Part shown: positions 37,104 to 49,600 of the stretch, piece after piece
Layout: each line of letters begins with the position of its first letter
Numbering within the stretch: position 1 is the stretch's first letter
Origin: Aptenodytes patagonicus
Lineage: Eukaryota > Chordata > Aves > Sphenisciformes > Spheniscidae
DNA: 64,000 bases
Direction of reading: 5' to 3'
NCBI RefSeq assembly: GCF_965638725.1
Contig: NC_134949.1
Span: 122,944,294 to 123,008,293, forward strand
The notes under the pieces: generated by a model
What the model saw: only the letters and a program-made list of their open reading frames with translations
Told to the model about the DNA's origin: nothing
The model's database searches: none
Position numbers and translations under genes: made by a program

Positions 37104-40100
37104 AAATCCTTTGTAAAAAACAAAAAAAACAAAACACGTAATGGCCTTGGTTGCTGCTTACTCACATGCTACAGTTAGAGCTGCAGGGGAGGCAGTTTTT
37201 AAAGATTAGCTGCAGGGAGGTAGCTGCTTTTAAAGAGAAAAACACTCTGAATCCATCATGGGTGTGTACAAGGTTCATGGACAGACAGAAGGAAATGGGA
37301 AGGGCTCTGTGCAACTTCTTCAGAGCAACTGCTTCCGGCAGGGGTGTAAATCTGAAACTTGTGGGCACTTTATTGAATCCAGATGAACAAATGCAGGAGA
37401 GGAGCTTTTCCAGGCAGGTCTTTCTCAAACCACCTTCCATACCTAGGACTTCCTTAGAGTAAAACAAATCATAGTACCAGTATGAAAACCTTTGAGGAAG
37501 TTTCATGCTAGAAGGTTTGTTACATTATTTTGCTAGGCACAGTATCCGAGAGCTGTGTATGGCTCTCTCTATGGCCAAGTGTTTACTGCTTGGCCTATGA
37601 AGCAGAGGAGGTTTTCATTACCATTACTAGCTATTCCTGCATGTCCAATAACACCAAATCCTGGAGGATAAGCTAACTCGGTCACGGTAGGTTAATCAAC
37701 AGAGCAGATTTTTTTTCTTTTTTTTCACAGAAATAAAGGCTTAGACGTGTAGCAGTGCCGACAGGTACGTTTGCCTTCACGTTTCCATTATAAAGCACTT
37801 CCTAGATCCTTGTATCTTCTGGAAGTTAAGGTGAAGCTGAAATCTGACAGGGGAGAGGAGGGAAGAGTGAAGGGCCCTTGGAGAAGGTTTGGTAGCCCAG
37901 CAGGGTGTGGGAGGTCTCTGGGATGGCTCGCTCCTGCCCTCTCCCTGCGGCTGCAGGCCGAGGTGCCTGCTGTGGTCACACCAGCGCGCGCTGCTGCAGT
38001 GTCCGTCTTGCAAGTGTTATCTAAGTTTGTGTGCAGCTGATACAGCTGATGCTCAGAGAGCTCTTGCTGCGGTGGAGTTACTCACCAGGAACTGCAGTGG
38101 TTTTTAAAATCTCACTGTTCATGCGGTCACCTTGGTGACTGCGGAATAGAAGTATTGCAGAAGCCCGTTCCCGGGATAGAGCGATATCCTTGCTACGGCA
38201 GCCTCAGGACTGCCAGGCTGGGGAATTCATAGTGCCATTGTAAAACAGCAGTTTCTCTCTACGGTCTCAGCAGTCATCTGTCTATGCAAAGGTGGAATTG
38301 AATGGTAATTTAATTAAATGGCTCTCAGCGTTCAGTGAGAACAGACTCTGCTAACCACCTCCATTAAACAGCTATTGAGGGAAATGCACCAAGGTACTTA
38401 GCGAAGCCACACGCCCAAACCTCAACAGGAAATTGTCAGGCCCGTGTAGTGTCCACCAGCTTCAAAAGTAAGCAGTATCTTGGCCCCACGCAGTCACTGG
38501 TTGCCTTTGAATATTGGCCCCAATCTAGATTTTTTTAGACTCTCAACTGAGAGTAGATTTTTCTAGACCAATAGTAATAATGAGCTTTTTTTGTTTTTTA
38601 AACTGAAAGCAGAGGTATTTTCCACTCAATACAGTTGATCTGTAAGCAGAATCAAAGGTACACAATCTCCCTTTAAAGCAAGTCATTTAGCATCAAAGCA
38701 ATTGGGCACCATTTAGCACCCAAAGCAATCAAGTCTGGCATTAAAATCTGGGAGCCCTACCTTGCCAAACATGCAAGAAGGGAATTAACACAAGGAGCCT
38801 CTTTTTTGTCCCTGGCTTGAACGGGGGAGAAAGCAGCTGTGAGGAGTCCCCTCAGAAGTCCCCCACATCACCACCTTTTTGCCTCTACAGCCAAATCAGA
38901 AAACCTCTTTGTACGTGTGAGACTTCAAACCTGGTCCAACCTGGCTGCTTTTTTCCTTAACTTCGAAGTGCCACAGCATGGATAACCCCTAGAGCTTGTG
39001 ATGGGTGTCACAGCAGGCTGATGTCCTGCAGTTTCCAAAACAAGAAGACATCTTATCCATTCCCAAACCTGAACCACTGTCTGTTCTCTGACATGCCAGG
39101 GTAGAGTTTTGATCTATGCTATCACCGGATAGGTTAGAGCAGGTGTTTTTTACCCTTGGGCATCCCATGTGCCACAGTTGCAGCCTTAAACAAGAAAATG
39201 TGCTGACACTGGGGGGAGACAGCAGCTCAGATTTGTTTCAGTTTCTTGTTCGGAAACCAGCTGGGGACCTCGAAGTCTGGTTTCTTACTGAGAGAAGGGT
39301 TATACGATTAGTCCTGGCAAGTTTAAAAGAGGAATAGAGAATTCAATTCGATTGGGTTTCTGCAAGTGAAAGAAGGCAGCAAGGATAGAGAGCCTTGAAG
39401 TGCTCAGTGTGTATGAGCGTGCAGCTTGTTAGACAGCAGGGCATCTACACCAGATCCTCTTGTAGATGATCCCATCCCAGAAAGCGAGCCAGGTCACACT
39501 CTTCTGGTGCCTACAGAACTAGAGAGTCTCTCCTCCCCTGTTCTGTAAAATTACTCTTTTAAAAAAGACCATTCATGTTGTATAGATGGGCAGCTTAACC
39601 TTACGCAGTACCTCACTTGCACGGGTCTTTCACTAGCAGATGTTGTCATTGTCACCAGTGCCAAATGTTGAAGACTGAGAAAATAAAAGGATTACTGGCT
39701 TTTAAACTTCTAGTGTTGGCACCTTTAGGCTTTCTTTAACTGACACAAAGGCCGTGTGCTTTTAAACAAAAGCCAAAATCCTTGTGTAGTAATAAAGAAA
39801 GGAGCTGTTGGGATTTTAAGGGAAAAAATAAACTCTTACAGGTTCTGAGATGACTTAAGTGGCTGCTGGAATAGGGCCCTTCCAGCCTGAAGGAGCTCAG
39901 TGGCTGTGGGGTATCTGTGGTCCCTAAAGTGAAAAATAAGTGAAGACGCATTCAGGACTGTTTTCTCATTATCCATTTTAGACTTTGGCTGAAATGAACT
40001 TGGCTTGATTTTCATACCACTGAACGCTTTTAGTCTGAAGGCCACAAGACTTTGACCAGAAACACAACAGCACTGGTGCTGGAGGAAGGCAGAGCTCCCT

Positions 40101-43100
40101 GAGCAGCGCCCTGGGGCAGGAGAGATTGCTCTCAGCCATTGTGCTGCAAGTCAGGGAGCTAAGTATTTTTCAGCTCTTCCAAGAGACTCACATGCAAAGA
40201 ACTATTTCCAACATTTCCTTCCTCAGTTTTCCTCTTGGGGATCAGCAATTCCAGCTGTTTTTTCTTGCTCTTCTCAGTAGAGGCACTGCAAATGTTCTGT
40301 CTGGGGTAGAGTCCTTCATGGTTCTCCTTGATCCCAGCTCTGACCTGTGACACTCAGTCAGCATCTCTGCCTACCTGCTGACTCTCAACCCCCTGGCCTC
40401 AACTCCGGCCAAAGAGGAGCACTGCGGCAAACTCTCATAGCCCCCTCTCCAGCTCTGTCATGGGAGAAACCAGTAGACTAAGCTGAAACAAACCTCTCTT
40501 GTTTCAGCCTTCACAGTCTTTGCAAAATTGCTTCTGAAGATGCATCAACTTGCTGCATCATCTCCTTATTTATTAACTATGTACTAACCTCAGCCTTCAA
40601 GTCAAGTTCAGTGAGGAGCTGAGAGACCTCACATGAAGGATCTGACTACCCTGTGACAGACTTGTGTCTGACATGCTCCTGATCACGTGGAAAACAAACA
40701 AAAGCACAACCCACATGAGTGTGTGGAGACAGATCAGGTAAAATTTCTAAAACCTGAGTTTATGTTTCCCCCCGGACATGTGCCAAAAGCTATTTTCAGA
40801 TAGGCTGGCTGTAAAGCGGCTACTTGGTTTGGGGACTCAGAGGTGGCTGGATGTTCACACACAACGCACATCACTCCGCGGTTTGGCTTTGGCTTTTGAA
40901 GCTGGTTTGTCTTGTCTATGCAATCCCAGCATATCATCTAGGCTCAACTCGACCTTGATTGGCATATGTGTGTACCAATCTCAGGGATAATCAGAGCACC
41001 AGCTGGCCCTTCTCCAGCTGATAACAGAAATACCCGGCAGTTGCCAGAACAGTTACCCCCGTAGCAATGGACTCCTCGTATGTTCCCGTAGAGAAAAAGT
41101 TTCTTTGGGCACAAATAAGTGGTTAGGCATGTATTCATGTGTATCTCCACACGGCATCAATTTCTCCCTCTTTGAATCTGATTGAAAATGTCCGTGTGTA
41201 CCAGCATCAAAGGCTGTGCCTCACCACGAGACTGTTTCCAGTCTGTCCAAAGGCTCTTGAGATGGCTGTCACAGAGCAGAGAATGTATATAGCTGCTTCC
41301 TATTGGTTACTAGAAACATGGTGAGAATGTTTCACCCATGGTCCCGTGAAACATGGGTGACCATCCTTTTTTATGAGTCTCTTTTTTTCCTGGACTTCCT
41401 CATATTGGTTGGATTTGCTCTCCAATGCCTCAGCTTCTGATGGTGTGGCACTTTCCCAGTCCTATGGCTCTTTTGATTTGCTGTGACTCATATTCCTCTG
41501 GCCTAAATTCAGGCTAATTTCCTGGCTTAGTGTTTCTCATTGATTTGAGGAGGCTTAGAGCTAGCCAACAAGAAATGTCAGACACTGACAGTTACGTGCA
41601 GTTTAAGTCTTATAAATGAGTCTGGCTCTTACATGTATTTGTTTTCTGAAACAGTTTTCTTATTTTGCATTTCTTACATAGAATATTGTTCCTGTATCCC
41701 TCCTTCTTTCCTCTGTGCATTTCTCTCCGTAATTCCTCCACATGGTCGCTGCAGAAGGAAATTTCAAAGAACAAGTTCACAGAGGCAGAGGCTGGGCTTC
41801 GAGCGATGTTGGTTGCATTTCCACTACCTGGCCAGCCTTCTCCCAGTTCTCAGACGTGGCACAAAATGGGCCCCGCTCTGCCTGCTCAGTCACAGAAGCT
41901 CACACCTTGTGTCCCATCATTACATCCCTGGCTTGGGCCTCTGTAGGCTCTTGCCCCAGGTGCATTTGTCCCATCTGTACCCTGGGTTGCATCATGCTAT
42001 TAGGACAGAGGACTTGAAAATAGGGAAAAAACTGTGTTGAGCCTATCATTACAGGCCTGCTTCATGAGCTGGAGGGAAATAAAAGTTTTTTCCATGAAGA
42101 CGAGACTTGGAAAAGCATTTAGAAGTAATTAGTCAATGAGACATCATGAAAATTCAGGTGATTTTCATTCCAGCTAGCTTAGAGCAGAGGGACATCTGTT
42201 ATAGCTTCTTCATCAACATATGCATTTGCATCTGCCTCTGCTCTTTATGCAAAGATACTTTAATCATTTTATTCTAGTGGTGCATTTCAGTCACACAGAG
42301 AGAGTTGTGAGTGGGAACAAAGAGATTTGCTTTGACATCCTGCAATGGTCAAGTGTACTAAGCCTCACTGCAAGAGCTATTGCTCACAAGCCTAATAAAA
42401 TAATAGGTATTTAATATCCTACCAAGAAGATATTAGACTCATGCATGCTATTTCAAGTGCTCTTGAATAAGGTGCATGCTATTTGGTAACATCCTCCTAT
42501 TAGCTTGTTTAGTCATATGTTAAAGGAATTGCTGTCATCCTAAATTACCAGTTGAGTCAGAACTGTATGAGCCACAATATTTTTCTTCGGTACAAAGGGT
42601 TACAACGTTTTGTAGAAAACATGGGTTGTAATTACCCTTCTGCAGCAGCAAAGGGGGAGGGAGGAAGAAAGAAGACGACTCATCTCAGAGGACTTTATAT
42701 AAAATGCCAAAGTTCATTTGATTTCAGACTCGGTTCTGTTTCCTGCCCACAGGTTTCCATACACATTAAATAGGACTGGGTAAAAAAGTTTCACCAGCGG
42801 GAGGCTGGGAAGAGTGAAGGTGTTTAGCGAGGCTTTCCTAGCCCCTTTGCAGGGAAAGGATGTTTTTCCCTCGCTCTCTGGGAGATGTGGCACTAACCAC
42901 TTCCTCTTTCCTCATGCTTGTTTCCATTAAACCCTTCATGGAGGCTTCACCCTCATCTTAGCAAAGAATACAAAACAGGAAAGACTTACAAATTCCTGTG
43001 ACACAAATTACTTCCTTTTGATACTTCCTCATTGCTAAAATGGATGGAAAGCAGGTGATTCTGCACCTGGTCCCATGGACTCCACTGCAAATTAGGGATG

Positions 43101-44647
43101 GCAGAAGACACACTCTACCGATGAAGAAGTGTTGCGATGCGACCCTAAACCCGCAGCTGCATAAGCCATGGGAGCAGAGACCGGGAAGGCTGAGCTACGG
43201 TGAGGCTGTTACTTCTCCCCAATAGGATAGTGCAGTGTCATCGGGTGAAGGTAAACAGTCATTGGGAAAATGGGGTGTGCATCATTTGTTTCTTAAGAAA
43301 ACCAACCTACTGTGCAATTACTGCCTATCCTTGTGCTAAAGAGGCACCGGACCTATTTCTTTCCTCATGCTGATTTCACACCACTTCATATTCATCCAGC
43401 AATTGCTGCTTCAAGCCAATGTGAAATTATATTCAGGGCCATGATACCAGGACAATAAAAACATTCCTGCCCCTCTCCAGTCTCTCCCCTTTTTCCCCCA
43501 CTCTTTCCTCCTTGCATTTGAAGCACCTAATTTTCCATTCTCTGCTACATCCATATTTGTAAAAACTGAGCAGATGTTTTTGCTGATGAATATGAAGCTG
43601 AGAAAAGATGGTTATTTTTCTCTGTATATTCACATCTCAGCTCTAGAGAATTACATGCGTGGATTCTTCTGAAGGTAGATGAGACTCCCTTTCTTAGATA
43701 TCTCTCTGCCACACCAAATTACAATGCTCATTTAGACGGTTTCCACGCACAGGAGAAAAACCGCACAGATTTGCCTCAGTGTATTGACATGTTTTAGTGA
43801 ACCTGTGAATCATCTCATAAGTTATTTCTTTTATGTTTTTATGGTCTTAGTTCTCTTAGAAGTACACAATAAACACATACGCAGTAATGAGCAACACAGA
43901 GAATGTAAATTGGAAGCCACTTTCAAAAAAAAAAGAAAGTGTTCAATGAACGTGAAAAAACCGCTGTTAAGAAATACTACTTTGCATCACTCATAAATAA
44001 TCTTTTGAACTCAATTCCATGAGAAATCATTACATCTCAGTAATCGATGTCACAGATAAAGAAAATCTCCAGTGATGAGTGCCGTGTTTTATCTTGAGAC
44101 ACTGAACTCTTCATGCTTTAAAGCCTGAACCAACTAATGGTTAGGCTTCAGAAAGGAACTTCCCTTTTAGAAAGATTTCTTTTACCTGTCTCTGAAATGT
44201 TTATTGCAGACCACTGTTGGAAGCAAGGTACTCGGTGTAACGAAATAGTGAGCTGATATCAGATGTTAATGTGTATATTATGGGAAAGTCGCATTAAATT
44301 CTTGACTTCTTTAAGCTGTGGACTCTGGCATCAGTCACGGCCCAGCATATTCCCTGCTCAGGAGCAGATCTCCCATTTGGGTCAAAGAAGACAGGCCTGA
44401 CCTGCAGAATACATTTTGCAGCCCAGCCTTTCTCGAAATTGAGGGCATTTACATCTGCAGCATGGTCTCATGACTCCCATGACAGAGAAATTTATGCAGA
44501 AGGCCGGCTAAACTGGATCTTAAGCATGCTTTGGCCCATTATTGGGATAAGGCAAATAAACTGTCCTTTCGCGATGCAAGCATAGCACATATCAACCTAG
44601 TCCTGGAATACACCTAAAATGAAACGTTTGGATTTAAAATGATCTCT
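37104..44647. other. Interval between SMIM11 and FAM243A
   Basis: No gene is supportable. It contains the inverted repeat at 41.33 kb and a pair of 15-base direct repeats at 38.53-38.57 kb. Confidence 0.55.
41332..41360. repeat. Perfect 9-base inverted repeat with alternative pairing
   Basis: TCACCCATG at 41332-41340 is the exact complement of CATGGGTGA at 41352-41360 with an 11-base loop. A competing TTTCAC/GTGAAA pair overlaps it. Confidence 0.7.
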
Positions 44648-44653
44648 TTTATT
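44648..44653 (-). terminator. Poly(A) signal for FAM243A
   Basis: The plus strand reads TTTATT, an AATAAA for the minus-strand gene, about 145 bases past its stop codon. Confidence 0.5.
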
Positions 44654-44793
44654 AGTGCTATTGACATGTGTTTCTTTAGGTTTACACCCTTTGAAGGAAA
44701 GGGCTCAGCAGATCTGGAGCAGGGTAACTCATTCAACACCAATCAAAACATATTTGAGGCCTGACTGCAGGAAGATCCATTTAAGAAAGTGTG

Positions 44794-45540
44794 TCAAGGT
44801 GGTAGTTCTCCCATCTCTTCACTGTTAATCGCTACCTTCCATTTGTTTGGGGTCATCTTCTCTGTTCCTTTAACAATCAAGTCACTGAAGAGGATACACC
44901 TATAGGAGTGGGTCCTCTCAATAGACCTCAGGGCAAAGTTCTTCCTGTTGTTTATAATAAACCATTTCAAAGAAGACCTGGCGACATCCATAGGATAGAG
45001 ATAGTTGTAAGACGAAGGCACAACAAGAAGCTTATGGCCATTTGCTCTAGCAACTTCAGGGCAACACTCAATGCCAGACATGTAGATCGTTGGTTGGACT
45101 GGTGGCAGAGTTCCCGTCTCTGGCTTCTTGCCATCTTTTGCCCCCACATGCATCAGCTGCATTTTATCCCTAGTCACAATTACGCACTTTACACAGGAGG
45201 TGGTCAGAGAATCACACAACTCCTGAAAGATACTGTTCTGCTGATGAATGGGCAGATCACCTCTTAATAGCAGCTTGTACCTCCAGGGCACCCACCCTTG
45301 GCTGCTGCCAGTATAAACAAGTGTCCATACTGGCCAGCGGAGGCTGGCCTCCTTGGCTCTTTTTTCTCCTGTTATAAGACTTTCTGGAATATCTGTTTCC
45401 CCTAAAAAAATGGTGTTGAAACTGTTAAGCTGCAGTGTCCTCAGAGCTCTTAAATACTGCAGGCACTGCCTCTTTGAAGCAACATCAAAGCAGCCCCAGC
45501 GGATTACGTGCTTGAGAAGTGGATTCCTGAAGCGCTGCAT
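44794..45540 (-). CDS. FAM243A: FAM243A (C21orf140 homologue), conserved protein of unknown function
   Basis: This is one intact exon of 248 codons; the human protein has about 251. I recognise it by the N-terminal NPLLK motif and KRQCLQYLRALRTLQ (residues 23-37), the SQGWVPW block (80-86), CCPEVA (159-164), the PSSYNYLYPMD segment (175-185), SSLKWFIINNR (189-199) and SYRCILFSDLI (212-222). The C-terminal tail after about residue 225 has diverged from mammals. No signal peptide or membrane helix is visible. The protein has no established biochemical function that I know of, and none is proposed. The ATG is the first in frame and follows a moderately CpG-containing upstream region on the minus strand (45541-45700). 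The gene lies between SMIM11 and the KCNE1 neighbourhood in opposite orientation to SMIM11, the same arrangement as in human 21q22. A TTTATT on the plus strand (AATAAA for this gene) lies about 145 bases beyond the stop. Confidence 0.95.
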   Translation of the reverse strand: MQRFRNPLLKHVIRWGCFDVASKRQCLQYLRALRTLQLNSFNTIFLGETDIPESLITGEKRAKEASLRWPVWTLVYTGSSQGWVPWRYKLLLRGDLPIHQQNSIFQELCDSLTTSCVKCVIVTRDKMQLMHVGAKDGKKPETGTLPPVQPTIYMSGIECCPEVARANGHKLLVVPSSYNYLYPMDVARSSLKWFIINNRKNFALRSIERTHSYRCILFSDLIVKGTEKMTPNKWKVAINSEEMGELPP

Positions 45541-46582
45541 GCTGGCGTCTCAAGGCTCAGGAAGGACGCTTGCAGAGCTCACAATGCACCCATTGCCCCG
45601 CCGTTACCCCGCGGTGTCACACCCAACCAGCGGCAGCACCAGCAGGGGCTTCCAGGTGGCTGATCAAAAAGCATCTTGGAAAACAACCGTCCATCAGGCT
45701 GGGTAGGCTGCAACTGTGCAGCTAGCGGCTTCTGGTCAGAATGTCGCTCGTCTTGAACATCGTGGTTCCTTCTCTCACAGCACTGAGTGGGCGCTTGGGC
45801 CCTGTGTACCAGCCAGGCACCGCCGAAAGGGGTCCAGAGGGATGGGGATGTGGAGGAAGGAGCTGCCCAGAATCAGCATGGAGAATGAGCCAACGCCTGA
45901 GCTTTGAGACCAGTGGTAGAAACCTTTCCCTCCCTACCTGGCGAGTGTGTGGCCTCATGGAAGATGTGGCCTTGAAATCCCCCGGGTGGAGGAGGGGGCT
46001 GAACCCCAGATGTCTGGTTATGGGGGGAAGGAGGACCTCTGGACCCCCACAGGAGCCTCTCTGACAGGCAGGCCCAATATTGGCAGCGTGCAAGGTGCTG
46101 CCTGGTGCAAGGCGCCCAACAGCACAGAGACCTGTGCGAGGTCCACTGTGCTCAGCCTGCCCAGCTCCAGGCCTTGGAGGGGGGAATGAATAAGTGACGC
46201 CTCAAATGTCCCTTCAGGGTGAGGTATTTTTAGGAGTAATTTGGTTTCTAGAGTTCCCCTAGCTTTCCACTTTGTGCACCTGCTTCTCCATTTTGTGCTG
46301 GCCCTACTGATGAACCCCTGAGGAACCTGCATTGAGCTGACACCAATGCCATCGCCCCCTCCAAGGGTGAGCAACACTTTCGGAGAAACGGAAGGGATTA
46401 TGGGGGAAAAAGAAAATTGCTCGTGCGGTGTTATGTGAACACACAGGCTGAAATGAAGGTGAGAGCAGAAGGCTGGACAGGTACCACCCTGCTGCCATGG
46501 CAAGTCAAACGGGGGCACAGGAGCACGTGGCAAAGTGAGGGCTGCAGTTGGCCTGGGGAGACGGGAGCAGCCAGGGGAAGGG

Positions 46583-46617
46583 GTGTGCGTGTGTGTGTGC
46601 AAGTGTGTGTGTGTGCA
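46583..46617 (+). repeat. Interrupted GT microsatellite
   Basis: About 35 bases of GT units are broken by GC and AA interruptions. Confidence 0.9.
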
Positions 46618-49600
46618 CAGGCACAAGTCTTCGGCTGGGGAAGGTTGTGGAGCAGCAGAAGGTGAAGACTATTTTGACCCATCTGGTTTCTTACCTGTCC
46701 CTCCTCCTCCCTGCAGATGCACACGCAGAATTTTACCGCAGGAACAAGCTTGTCAGTACAAGACTGTCAAATTGCTCACACTTAGCTGTACCTACAAGGT
46801 TGGGAGTGAATACTGGCAGCATTGTCAGCCTGCCAGATGGGGCTGAACAGCACAAACGTGTCAGTCTCTGATGACGGCACGCATTTCCTTGCGCACCTCT
46901 GAAATTGAGATACCCCCACAGTCCGTGTCATCCCCTCTGGAACAGTTTTCCTTCACCCTAATGCAGTGGGAAACTCTGTGAAGTCAAAAAATGTCTGAAA
47001 ATGAACATGGCCAGTGGGGTCGAACTCAGCTGACTGGATGCTCTGCTTGCTGAGGCAGATGAGTGATGGGGCACATCATGTTAGCAGCATCACGTGGAGA
47101 GCAGAAGTCTGCAAATTTGATATAAGAAGAAGGGTACACTCCCAGAAAGAAGCCTATATGGTTTGTTAGCTAGATGCAAAATGATGGCAGATTCAGACTG
47201 TACACATATGAAGAAAAATCCTTGGATATGCAGTACATATTCATATAAGAATACAACATAAAATAATATTGACTCATCTCTATTAGCATTTCACACTGTG
47301 GTATACCTTTCTCTTTTAGCGTTAGCTTTTGTCCTTAATAAGTGTATACCAGGAGCATAACCTGACATGAGTAATCCTACTGGAGTTACTGGGTGCTTAT
47401 TAGTTTTGAAAAGTGCACATGTTTAGAGGCCTGATTAGTGCCTGAGGTCCCCCAAAATGCTGCTTTAGGGACCTCGCTGTTCAAGAACTGGATGTAAATT
47501 GTCAAAAGAACAACCTGTAAAGAAATCTTATTCCCTAATTATTCTTGATGCCTGTGACAAGCACCCCACCTGTGACATCCACTGGAACCGCAAATCATAT
47601 TCCCTGTTACCTAAATTGAAGGTGTCATTTCCTTGTCTCCTCTCCAGAGAGGATTTACTTAATTGTGCATGAGTTGGAGCGTGCCATCCTTCAGATAGAC
47701 ACAAAAAGGGCATGTCGCTTTTGTTACTCTTGCTTTCTAGCTACCTTCTGATTGTGAATGGACACCAGTAGGAAACAAGTCAGGGGAACAACTGTGGTAG
47801 CATCCGGGCAGTGTCCCCAGGTGCAAAAGTGAGGTAGGGCTTCCCCTCTCCTTCCCCGTCCTCTCCTCCCTCTCCAGGCTTGTCCCTGAGGCCTCCTGGC
47901 CGTGCCAGGCTAAGGACGGCTCTAACACTGCCCGCCTCATCCCTCTCAGACCTGCCCCTGTCACCAGTGGCAAGCAGCAGCTCTGTGCTGCTGTCCCCCG
48001 CAGGCTGCCCACAGGCTGAAAGCTGTGGTGCCCAGCCCATTTGTGTGCTCTGAGACTGCTCCATGAGGCAACCCAAAGCACAGCAGCAGCGGTCAGGAGA
48101 TGTGCTTCAAAAGCATGGTCCTCTTCTGAACTGGACCACACATGTAGGTACCGCTGGGGCTGCCGAGGAAAATTAGGCTTGATGTTCCTCAGTTTGGAGC
48201 CCCTATAGTGAACAGTCCTGAAACTGTTGCTCTATCACTCCAGGCTTTTGTGGTTTTGCAGCATCAAGGCAAATGCTGAGTGACAAAGACAGCCTGCTGC
48301 TGTAGGCTAAGCGCTTGTCTGTGCTTTCATGTGCCATTGAAGGGACTTAGCAAGGTGGGTGAAGGAGGTGCAAACCAGCCTTTCTGCTTGCGAGGCCTTA
48401 GGCACGGGCAAGGTCTGTGTCACTGTTTTGTGGTGCTGTCCCAGAAGGACATGGTGATGCTCTTATGCTGTCAGGTGGCGTCACTGTGCCTGCGTCTCTG
48501 GCTGGCCCTGGCTCCTTCAACCCCCATGAATTGGTTTGAGCCTAACTGGTTATGAAAATACTAATGATAATGCAGCTGATATGTAGTGAGATAGGAGGGA
48601 TGGACTGCTTTCATGTCCTTTTCAGAGTAACTATTTCAGAAGTGGATTCTCCTCTGTCCCGTTCATATATATATGATATAAGCCCACCTGTTAATCTGCT
48701 TTAAAAACTATTATTCATGGTCCCAGTGTCTCAACATCATCTAAAAAACTTGGGCAGCAGACATAAGGCACTGGGCTGAGACACAAAAATATGTATTTAT
48801 CTCCCATGCTACCTTTAGTCTGCTGCGTTACTTTTTGCCTCTTTTCCCTCCCGCTCCATGTCTACATGGCCAGTGAGCACTTCGGGGCAGGGACCGTTCT
48901 TCCTTTTGTAATTTTAGACTTCTGACATTCCCTAGCAAGGCCACGCAGCGCAAAATCAATGGGCATAGCCCCTGACTCACAAGCGCATTTGGAATTTGGG
49001 AAAAGGCACTTCTGATCGCTCTTTTATCCTTCAGCCATTGCACCGGAGTCTCCTGCTCTTGCCTGCTGCCCTACCAGCAAGACCTGCCCCCGGCAGTAAG
49101 GCAGTGCCCTGAAGGTTGAGGTTTGGGCATCAGGGCTGGGACCACCCGTCTTCCTCCACCGCCCCCAGCACACGCAGCCATTGCACCCAGCACCCACGCA
49201 CAGGGCACCAGCCAGGGGTAGTACCTGCCCCCCAGGCGTCTGCGGGTGTGGGCGGGTGGGCTCAGTGGCATGTGAAGCATTTCACAGGGATGCCCAGGCT
49301 CAGCGGCCTCCTGCCCGCCCTGGGAAGGAGGTGGGAGGCCTGGCCCCTGCCTGCTGCCAGCTCCTCCATCACTGCCTGGGTACACAAGTGGGGCTAAGCA
49401 GTGACACCCCCCACCCCCCAATGCACTTTTTTGGTCCTTCACCAAATTCCGTTGTACCACTTAGCCAAATAACAAATTTACCAATTGCCCATGAACAAAG
49501 TCCCTATTAATGAAGCAATTAGGATACCAATTATCAATTACACACCAATTACCCATTTCAGTAGTAATTATGTTATTAGGTTACCAGTCACCACATTCTA

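Noticed and set aside
46018-46626. Minus-strand frame of 202 codons
   Set aside because: It runs through a GT microsatellite and lacks any recognisable protein feature or promoter; probably chance.
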